A stretch of 5,968 nt of DNA from Wenzhouxiangella sp. (GTDB taxonomy: Bacteria > Pseudomonadota > Gammaproteobacteria > Xanthomonadales > Wenzhouxiangellaceae). Positions 1 through 4,957 of this stretch are shown here, piece by piece. The stretch covers positions 1-5,968 of the forward strand of contig JAASTB010000147.1 of the NCBI GenBank assembly GCA_021767625.1. Direction: 5' to 3'. The notes beneath the pieces were generated by a model, which searched no databases, was not told the DNA's origin, and worked only from the letters and a program-made list of their open reading frames with translations. A program made the position numbers and the translations under genes. The stretch's first letter is position 1, and every line of letters begins with the position of its first letter.

Positions 1-33
1 ATTCACGACCGTTCGGGCACCATTGGCCCATGA
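1..33 (+). CDS. Possible 3' end of an upstream gene (partial)
   Basis: The first reading frame is open from the left edge and reads IHDRSGTIGP before a TGA at 31-33. That TGA overlaps the ATG of the acetolactate synthase-like gene at 30-32 as ATGA, the same arrangement seen at the nicotinamidase/pncB junction in this window. This suggests the tail of a cotranscribed upstream gene with translational coupling. Ten residues are too few to name a family, and the other two forward frames are also open here, so the call rests mainly on the overlap geometry. The adjacent gene has no good Shine-Dalgarno sequence of its own, which fits coupling. Confidence 0.35.
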   Translation: MHDRSGTIGP

Positions 34-1673
34 ATGCTGCAGATCTTTTCGTTCGCTGCCTCGAGGCCGAAGGCGTCGAGTACGTCTTCTCCGTGCCCGG
101 CGAGGAAAACCTCGACCTGATCGAGGCCCTGCGCCAGTCCGATATCCGCCTGATCGTCACCCGCCACGAGCAGGGGGCGGGCTTCATGGCGGCCTGCTAC
201 GGCCGGCTGACGGGTAAGCCGGGCGTGTGCCTGTCCACGCTGGGGCCGGGCGCGACCACCCTGGTCACGCCGGCGGCCTACGCCGAGCTGGGTGCGATGC
301 CGCTGGTGCTGATCACGGGCCAAAAGCCGATCAAGACCTCCAAACAGGGGCATTTCCAGATCATCGACGTGGTCGATGTCATGCGCCCAGTGACCCGCTT
401 CACGCGCCAGATCGTATCGGCCGCCACGGTTCCGGCGCGCGTGAGAGAGGCTTTTCGCAAGGCGGCGGAGGAGCGTCCCGGCGCCACGCACCTCGAACTG
501 CCCGAGGACATCGCGCGGGAGGAAACCGACGAGGCCCCCATTCCCGCCAGCCAGACGCGTCGTCCCATCGCGGAGGAGAAGGCCATTGCCCGGGCGGTGG
601 CCGCCATCGAGCAGGCCAGGCACCCCCTGCTGCTCATCGGCGCCGGCGCCAATCGGAAGGTCACCGCGCGCATGCTGCGCCGCTTCGTCGAAAACACCGG
701 GATCCCGTTCGTAACCACGCAGATGGGCAAGGGCGTGGTCGACGAGACCGGCGAGTGCTGGATGGGCAACGCCGCCCTCTCCGACGGCGACTACTGTCAC
801 CGCATCATCGACCGCTCCGACTGCATCATCAACGTCGGGCACGACGTGGTCGAAAAGCCCCCTTTCATCATGGAGGAAGGACGGCGCACCGTCATCCACG
901 TCAATTTCTTCAGCGCGGAGGTCGATCCGGTCTACTTCCCGCAACTGGAAGTCACCGGCGACATCGCCAACGCCATCTGGCAGATCGGCGAGCGCCTGCG
1001 CGTGCAGGATCACTGGGACTTCTCCTTCGGCCACAAGGTGCGCCGGGCGCTCGCCGTGGACCTCGATTCCGGCCGTGAGCTGGACGGCTGCCCGATTCAT
1101 CCGCGCCGGCTCGTCCACGAGGTTCGCCGGGTCATGCCCGACGACGGCATCCTGGCCCTGGACAACGGACTCTACAAGGTCTGGTTCGCACGCAACTACC
1201 AGGCGCGCAAGCCCAATACCGTGCTGCTCGACAACGCCCTGGCGACCATGGGCGCGGGCCTGCCGGCCGCCATCGGCGCGCGCCTGGTCTATCCCGACCG
1301 CAAGATCATGGCCGTGTGCGGCGACGGCGGCTTCATGATGAACTCCCAGGAACTCGAGACGGCCGTGCGGCTCGGGCTCGACCTGGTCATCCTGATCCTG
1401 CGCGACGATGCCTACGGCATGATCAAGTGGAAGCAGCAGGACATGGGCCTGGCCGACTACGGCCTGGACTTCGGCAATCCGGATTTCGTGCGCTATGCCG
1501 AAAGCTACGGGGCGAGCGGCTACCGGGTGGAGTCCGTGGCGCAGTTGTCCGAGCTGCTGGCCGATTGTCTCGGGCGATCCGGGGTGCATCTCATCGACTG
1601 CCCGGTCGACTACGGTGACAGCCAGCAACAACTCTTCGAAACCATCCCGGCCGCCAGCCGCGCCGTGGACTGA
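30..1673 (+). CDS. Acetolactate synthase large-subunit family enzyme (ThDP-dependent, catabolic AlsS-like)
   Basis: This 547-residue protein has the three-domain layout of thiamine-diphosphate enzymes. The N-terminal pyrimidine-binding domain (about 1-165) carries the catalytic glutamate E47 in RHEQGA. A central domain (about 185-325) contains LLIGAGAN. The C-terminal pyrophosphate-binding domain has GDGGF at 431-435. The Mg-ligand position, usually the second Asn of the motif, aligns with D459 in LRDDAYG. From memory, Bacillus AlsS also has Asp there, and the stretch DFGNPDFVRYAESYGASG (480-497) with the ending PVDYGD resembles AlsS/BudB more than the anabolic FAD-containing enzyme. The expected reaction is condensation of two pyruvates to acetolactate with CO2 release, in the cytoplasm. 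No ilvN-like regulatory subunit or acetolactate decarboxylase gene lies beside it, so the pathway (acetoin or valine/leucine) is open. The ATG at 30 is the only start in frame within the window. A related carboligase or decarboxylase with another 2-oxoacid substrate remains possible. Confidence 0.85.
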   Translation: MNAADLFVRCLEAEGVEYVFSVPGEENLDLIEALRQSDIRLIVTRHEQGAGFMAACYGRLTGKPGVCLSTLGPGATTLVTPAAYAELGAMPLVLITGQKPIKTSKQGHFQIIDVVDVMRPVTRFTRQIVSAATVPARVREAFRKAAEERPGATHLELPEDIAREETDEAPIPASQTRRPIAEEKAIARAVAAIEQARHPLLLIGAGANRKVTARMLRRFVENTGIPFVTTQMGKGVVDETGECWMGNAALSDGDYCHRIIDRSDCIINVGHDVVEKPPFIMEEGRRTVIHVNFFSAEVDPVYFPQLEVTGDIANAIWQIGERLRVQDHWDFSFGHKVRRALAVDLDSGRELDGCPIHPRRLVHEVRRVMPDDGILALDNGLYKVWFARNYQARKPNTVLLDNALATMGAGLPAAIGARLVYPDRKIMAVCGDGGFMMNSQELETAVRLGLDLVILILRDDAYGMIKWKQQDMGLADYGLDFGNPDFVRYAESYGASGYRVESVAQLSELLADCLGRSGVHLIDCPVDYGDSQQQLFETIPAASRAVD

Positions 1674-1731
1674 CCCCCGCCAGCGGGACCGGGCTTGGCT
1701 TGAGCGCCGGGCATCCGCATGTTCACTCGTG

Positions 1732-1737
1732 TAGGCT
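1732..1737 (+). promoter_or_regulatory. Weak candidate -10 element upstream of the nicotinamidase gene
   Basis: TAGGCT keeps the first T, the A and the last T of the TATAAT consensus and lies 6 bases before the ATG at 1744. No convincing -35 sits 16-18 bases upstream. The 70-base gap between the acetolactate synthase-like stop (1671-1673) and the ATG at 1744 is long enough for a separate promoter, and I see no strong terminator in it. If this element is used, transcription would begin at about 1744. That would make an mRNA that is leaderless for the first ATG, or one with a 12-base leader containing the GGAG for the second. Confidence 0.2.
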
Positions 1738-1755
1738 CGAATCATGGGAGCGTCT

Positions 1756-2403
1756 ATGAGACTGCCGGAAAGAGACAGGGTCGCCAGCTTCGACGTCGAT
1801 GCGCAACGGACCTTCACTCCGATATGCCCGGATGAACTTCCGGTGGCCGAAGGCGACACGATCGGTCCCGAGCTCAACCGCCAGGCCGCGCTCGCCGGCT
1901 ATCGTCTCGGCTCCAAGGACTCGCACAGCCCGCAGGCCGTGTGGGTCACCGAGAACGCCGAGAAGGTCGGCCAGCCGGGGGTGGAGGGCGACAACGTCGA
2001 GGAACACTGGCCGGTCCACGCCGTTCCCGGAACGGAGGGATTCGAGCTGGTTCCCGGCCTGCCCCGCCCTTCGGACTACGACTTCTTCGTCTGGAAGGGC
2101 GTGGAGCTCGACATGCACCCCTACGGCGCCTGCTACCACGACATCGCCGAGAACATGAGCACCGGCGTGATCGAATGGCTGCGGGCCCGTGACGTCAGCC
2201 ACGTCCTGGTGGGCGGCCTGGCCACTGACTTCTGCGTCTGGGCCACCGCGCGCCAGCTGAAGGAGGCCGGCTTCGAGGTCATTCTCAACCGGGCCGCAAG
2301 CCGCGGTATCGCCGACGAAAGCATCGCAGAGGCGCTCGACGCCATGGAACGGGCCGGCGTCGTGTTCATCGACAGCTGCGACGAGCTGGAGCAGTCGGCA
2401 TGA
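1756..2403 (+). CDS. pncA: Nicotinamidase (isochorismatase-superfamily cysteine hydrolase)
   Basis: This 215-residue cytoplasmic enzyme is predicted to hydrolyse nicotinamide to nicotinate and ammonia, the first step of NAD salvage. The family's active site is complete: D15 in DAQRTF (equivalent of the usual DxQxxF), K114 in FVWKG and C160 in LATDFCV form the catalytic triad. D55 and H57 in SKDSHSP and H88 in HWPVHAVPGT are the expected metal ligands. WPVHAVPGT matches the nicotinamidase hallmark WPxHCxxGT, with Ala where Cys is usual. I chose the ATG at 1756 because GGAG at 1747-1750 sits 5 bases upstream. An in-frame ATG at 1744 would add MGAS and has no Shine-Dalgarno sequence, though it lies just below a weak TAGGCT. 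The stop overlaps the pncB start as ATGA, and the pairing with pncB strongly supports nicotinamidase over other isochorismatase-like hydrolases. Confidence 0.9.
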   Translation: MRLPERDRVASFDVDAQRTFTPICPDELPVAEGDTIGPELNRQAALAGYRLGSKDSHSPQAVWVTENAEKVGQPGVEGDNVEEHWPVHAVPGTEGFELVPGLPRPSDYDFFVWKGVELDMHPYGACYHDIAENMSTGVIEWLRARDVSHVLVGGLATDFCVWATARQLKEAGFEVILNRAASRGIADESIAEALDAMERAGVVFIDSCDELEQSA

Positions 2404-3569
2404 TCATCGAGTCACTGCTCGACACCGACATCTACAAGTACTCGATGATGCAGGCCGTCCTGCACCAGTTCCCCGGGGCGGAAGTCGAGTACCAGTTCAA
2501 GTGCCGCAGCGAAGGCGTGGACCTGCGTCCGATCCGCCAGGACCTGGAGCGCGAGATCGAACACCTGTGTTCGCTCAAGCTCGGTCCCGAGGAACTCAAT
2601 TTCCTCAGCAGCCTGCGCTACATGAAACCGGACTTCATCGAGTTCCTGCGCCTGTTTCACCTGCAGTCGCGCTTCGTCGAGATCGGCGAGGAGGACGGGC
2701 AGCTTAGCATCCGGATCCGCGGACCCTGGCTGCACACCATCCTGTTTGAGGTGCCCGTTCTGGCCATCATCAGCGAGCTGTACTCGCGCCACAGCTGGCC
2801 GGATCATGAGCTCGACGAAGGAAGGGAACGACTCGAACGCAAGATCGGGCAAGTCAGGGAACTCGACCGTCCCGACGAATTCGTGTTCGCTGATTTCGGC
2901 ACCCGCAGGCGGTTCTCCCGCGACTGGCACGAGGAGGTCGTCGGGACTTTCGCGCGCGAGATTCCGGGCAGCTTCCGCGGCACAAGCAACGTGCGCCTGG
3001 CCAAGGAGCTGGGGCTGGTGCCGATCGGCACCATGGCGCACGAGTTCGTCCAGGCCTGCCAGGCCCTCGGACCGCGCCTGGCCGAGACGCAGCGCTTCGC
3101 CTTCGAAGTCTGGGCGCGGGAGTACCGGGGCGATCTGGGCATTGCGCTTTCCGACACCTACAGCCTGGACGCATTCCTCCGGGATTTCGACATGTACTTC
3201 TGCAAGCTCTTCGACGGAGCGCGACAGGATTCCGGCGACCCCATGGAATGGGGCGAGGCCATGATCGCGCACTACGAAGAAAACCGCGTCGATCCCGGGT
3301 CGCGCAACCTGATCTTTTCGGACTCGCTCGACATTCCGCGGGCGGCCGAGATCTGGCAGCGCTTTCGCGATCGCATCAACGTCAGCTTCGGCATCGGCAC
3401 CAACCTGACCCACGACACCGGCGTGAAGCCCGCCAACATCGTCATCAAGATGACCGAATGCAACGGCCAGCCGGTCGTGAAGCTCTCGGACTCACCGGGC
3501 AAGATCGTGTCGACCGACCAGCACTACCTGGCCTGGGTTCGCCAGGCATTCGACGTACCCGCCGATTGA
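2400..3569 (+). CDS. pncB: Nicotinate phosphoribosyltransferase
   Basis: This 389-residue enzyme couples ATP hydrolysis to formation of nicotinate mononucleotide from nicotinate and PRPP, the step after nicotinamidase in NAD salvage. The N-terminus LLDTDIYKYSMMQAV (6-20) is the family signature. H214 in GTMAHEF is the conserved histidine that is phosphorylated in this family. Other conserved blocks are FGTRRRFS (166-173), GTSN (194-197), ARQDSGDP (274-281), FSDSLD (306-311) and the phosphate-binding FGIGTNL (330-336). The length is typical of the bacterial PncB branch. The ATG at 2400 overlaps the nicotinamidase stop as ATGA, and GGAG at 2388-2391 lies 8 bases upstream, so translation can be both coupled and independently initiated. 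I see nothing truncated or unusual, and the C-terminal ending LAWVRQAF is in place. Confidence 0.96.
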   Translation: MIIESLLDTDIYKYSMMQAVLHQFPGAEVEYQFKCRSEGVDLRPIRQDLEREIEHLCSLKLGPEELNFLSSLRYMKPDFIEFLRLFHLQSRFVEIGEEDGQLSIRIRGPWLHTILFEVPVLAIISELYSRHSWPDHELDEGRERLERKIGQVRELDRPDEFVFADFGTRRRFSRDWHEEVVGTFAREIPGSFRGTSNVRLAKELGLVPIGTMAHEFVQACQALGPRLAETQRFAFEVWAREYRGDLGIALSDTYSLDAFLRDFDMYFCKLFDGARQDSGDPMEWGEAMIAHYEENRVDPGSRNLIFSDSLDIPRAAEIWQRFRDRINVSFGIGTNLTHDTGVKPANIVIKMTECNGQPVVKLSDSPGKIVSTDQHYLAWVRQAFDVPAD

Positions 3570-3602
3570 TCCCGCTCGGCATCGCCCGAGCCGGCAATGC
3601 GC

Positions 3603-3608
3603 TAGAAT
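3603..3608 (+). promoter_or_regulatory. Candidate -10 element for the patatin-like gene
   Basis: TAGAAT matches the -10 consensus TATAAT at five of six positions and ends 7 bases before the ATG at 3616. A start point about 7 bases downstream of the hexamer would fall on or next to that A, giving a leaderless or nearly leaderless mRNA. This agrees with the absence of any Shine-Dalgarno sequence before the ATG. No recognisable -35 lies at 16-18 bases spacing, which lowers confidence. The element lies in the 46-base gap after the pncB stop, so the patatin gene may be uncoupled from the NAD salvage genes. Confidence 0.45.
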
Positions 3609-3615
3609 CCGCCGC

Positions 3616-4542
3616 ATGGAGAGCCAAAACAAGCCGCGGGCCGGCCAGAGCGTCTCGCTGGTGCTCGGGTCCGGCGGCGCCCGCGGCCTTGCGCACATCG
3701 GCGTCATACGCGCCCTCGAGAAGGCCGGCCTGGAAATCAGGCACGTGGCCGGCTCATCGATGGGCGCACTGGTGGGCGGCATCTACGCGGCCGGTCAGCT
3801 CGACGCCTACGAGGAATGGGCGCGCAAGCTCGAACAATCCGACGTGTTCGCCCTCGTCGACTGGACGTTTTCCGGCGGCGGCCTGATTCGCGGACGCAAG
3901 ATCATCGACAAGCTGGCCGACCTGATCGGCCGCTACGACATCGAGGATCTAGACACCGACTTCACCGCCGTGGCCGTGGATCTCGACGCGGGCCGCGAGG
4001 TCTGGCTCGACCGCGGCCCCCTGTTCGACGCCATTCGCGCCTCGATCGCCATTCCGGGCGTGTTCACACCGCACGAGTATCGGGGGCGCACCCTGATCGA
4101 CGGCGGCATTCTCAACCCGGTGCCGATCGCGCCGACACTACGCGCCATCAACGACATCGTCGTGGTCGTCGACGTCAACGCGCCCTCGGTCTATCCTGCA
4201 CCGCTCGAACGCAGCCAGGAGGACAGCGAAGAGAGCAACGGCATGATGAAGAAGGTGCGTGAGTTCATGAACGGCTGGCGCGACAATGAACAGGACAAGG
4301 CCGAGGCAAACCGCCCCGGACTTATGGCCGTGATGATGCGCGCGCTCGACACCATGGAAGCCGCGATCGCGCGGCACCACATGGCGATCTTTCGCTCGGA
4401 TATCATGATCAACGTACCCAAGAACACCTGCTTCGTGCACGAGTTTCATCGTGCCTCGGAGGTGATCGAACTGGGAGAGAAGCTGGCCAACGAGGCGCTG
4501 GCTTCAGCCAATCTCGAGCGTCGGCGACTGGCCGACCGATAA
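3616..4542 (+). CDS. Patatin-like phospholipase/acyl hydrolase, RssA-like
   Basis: This 308-residue serine hydrolase has the three patatin motifs in order. The glycine-rich oxyanion-hole segment GSGGARGLAHIG is at 18-29. The nucleophile elbow GSSMG at 46-50 has catalytic Ser48. The dyad aspartate is D162 in DGGILNPVP. SIAIPGVFTP (143-152) is also typical of the bacterial RssA/NTE-like group, and the length is close to that of E. coli RssA. No signal peptide, transmembrane segment or surface-export domain is visible, so a cytoplasmic enzyme acting on phospholipid or lysophospholipid ester bonds is likely. The physiological substrate cannot be read from sequence. Residues 198-232 are a polar, charged insert rich in Glu, Asp and Lys before the conserved C-terminal helices. 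The start is the first ATG and lies two codons into a region without a Shine-Dalgarno sequence, just under a TAGAAT element. The next gene follows after 25 bases. Confidence 0.9.
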   Translation: MESQNKPRAGQSVSLVLGSGGARGLAHIGVIRALEKAGLEIRHVAGSSMGALVGGIYAAGQLDAYEEWARKLEQSDVFALVDWTFSGGGLIRGRKIIDKLADLIGRYDIEDLDTDFTAVAVDLDAGREVWLDRGPLFDAIRASIAIPGVFTPHEYRGRTLIDGGILNPVPIAPTLRAINDIVVVVDVNAPSVYPAPLERSQEDSEESNGMMKKVREFMNGWRDNEQDKAEANRPGLMAVMMRALDTMEAAIARHHMAIFRSDIMINVPKNTCFVHEFHRASEVIELGEKLANEALASANLERRRLADR

Positions 4543-4555
4543 AGGAACGGAGACC

Positions 4556-4560
4556 GGAGG
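4556..4560 (+). promoter_or_regulatory. Strong Shine-Dalgarno for the small acidic protein
   Basis: GGAGG, extended to GGAGGAG at 4556-4562, lies 7 bases before the ATG at 4568. It is the best ribosome binding site in the window and fixes this start. It contrasts with the patatin-like gene upstream, which has none, so the small protein may be made in excess over the hydrolase from a shared transcript. Confidence 0.7.
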
Positions 4561-4567
4561 AGACCCG

Positions 4568-4864
4568 ATGTCCAACAATGACGACATGCTGTTCGATGAA
4601 GCCGCCGATGCCGTGGTCGATCTCGGCAACCGGATGGCCGAAGAGAACCCGGACGTCGATCCCTGGGCCCTGGCCGACGGCCTGATCGCCGGTGCCGTTC
4701 ACTTCTGGCTGTACGCCCACCAGCCCGAAGCCCCTGTCCCGGCCGACGACGACATGATGACCGCCCGTGAGCGAGTCGAGGAACTGGTCAACCAGGTAAT
4801 GCAATCGGCCGAGGAAAGCGAATACCTGCACTCACCGCAGGACAGCGACGTCGGCCGGGCTTAG
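4568..4864 (+). CDS. Small acidic protein of unknown function
   Basis: I do not recognise a named family for this 98-residue protein. It is strongly acidic, with many Asp and Glu and few Lys or Arg. Residues 8-32 look like an amphipathic helix (FDEAADAVVDLGNRMAEE, then NPDVDPW). A more hydrophobic segment, ALADGLIAGAVHFWLYAH, runs from 34 to 51. A proline-rich linker PEAPVPADDD (53-62) leads to a second helix, ERVEELVNQVM (68-78), and a polar tail ending HSPQDSDVGRA. The hydrophobic segment is too short and too interrupted for a confident membrane helix. A small all-helical soluble domain or protein-binding partner is more likely. The ribosome binding site is strong: GGAGG at 4556-4560, 7 bases before the ATG. 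The 25-base spacing from the patatin-like gene suggests cotranscription and possibly a shared role. Codon usage matches its neighbours, which supports a real gene. Confidence 0.8.
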   Translation: MSNNDDMLFDEAADAVVDLGNRMAEENPDVDPWALADGLIAGAVHFWLYAHQPEAPVPADDDMMTARERVEELVNQVMQSAEESEYLHSPQDSDVGRA

Positions 4865-4867
4865 AAT
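4839..4867 (+). promoter_or_regulatory. Promoter-like pair immediately upstream of the hairpin
   Basis: AGGACA at 4839-4844 (four of six matches to TTGACA) is followed by exactly 17 bases and then TAGAAT at 4862-4867 (five of six matches to TATAAT). The -10-like hexamer includes the TAG stop codon of the small acidic protein. A start point would fall at about 4874, inside the left arm of the inverted repeat. The match may be chance, since TAGAAT partly arises from the stop codon. Confidence 0.3.
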
Positions 4868-4870
4868 CGG

Positions 4871-4947
4871 GAAACCACCGAAAGCACCGAATACACCGAA
4901 ACGAATTCTATGAACGATTCGGTGTATTCGATGAGTTCGGTGGTTTC
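4871..4947. repeat. Imperfect inverted repeat with CACCGAA units
   Basis: Arms of 33 bases (4871-4903 and 4915-4947) are reverse complements at 29 of 33 positions and enclose an 11-base loop (4904-4914). The outer 12 bases, GAAACCACCGAA against TTCGGTGGTTTC, pair perfectly. So does an inner 13-base block, CGAATACACCGAA against TTCGGTGTATTCG. The four mismatches are at arm positions 13, 14, 17 and 31. The left arm holds three CACCGAA heptamers starting at 4876, 4885 and 4894, a 9-base period. The element is visibly less GC-rich than the flanking genes. Hairpins of this general style are found as dispersed intergenic repeats in some bacteria, but a single copy here cannot show dispersal. Confidence 0.85.
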
Positions 4948-4957
4948 TGTTTTATTG
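4871..4957 (+). terminator. Probable intrinsic terminator between converging genes
   Basis: The long hairpin is followed at once on the plus strand by TGTTTTATTG (4948-4957), a short T-rich tract, as expected for rho-independent termination of the patatin/small-protein transcript. It lies 6 bases after the small protein's stop and 4 bases from the stop of the leftward peptidase gene, whose TAA (4954-4952) is inside the T-tract. On the minus strand the hairpin has no comparable T-run (TTTCCCGATTCT follows), so leftward termination would be weaker. The stem is longer and less GC-rich than a classic terminator. Confidence 0.55.

Noticed and set aside
1676..1687. Short GC hairpin (CCCG/CGGG) after the acetolactate synthase-like stop as a terminator
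   Set aside because: The stem is only four base pairs and no T-tract follows, so it is not convincing in GC-rich DNA.
3..1877. A 624-residue open frame on the minus strand opposite the acetolactate synthase-like gene
   Set aside because: The plus-strand frame has clear ThDP-enzyme motifs throughout. The antisense translation is rich in Gly, Ala, His, Asp and Arg with no recognisable motif, as expected when GC-rich third codon positions remove stops from the opposite strand.
2412..3413. A 333-residue open frame on the minus strand opposite pncB
   Set aside because: It lies inside a fully supported pncB gene, has no family motif and shows the same GC-driven shadow composition.
3566..3571. TTGATC as a -35 element for the patatin-like gene
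   Set aside because: It is 31 bases from the TAGAAT hexamer, well outside the 16-18 base spacing used by the housekeeping sigma factor, and overlaps the pncB stop.
4876..4900. Three spaced CACCGAA copies as a CRISPR or iteron array
   Set aside because: The units are 7 bases with 2-base gaps, far too short for CRISPR repeats and spacers. They sit inside a palindrome with no replication gene nearby, so they are described as part of the inverted repeat.
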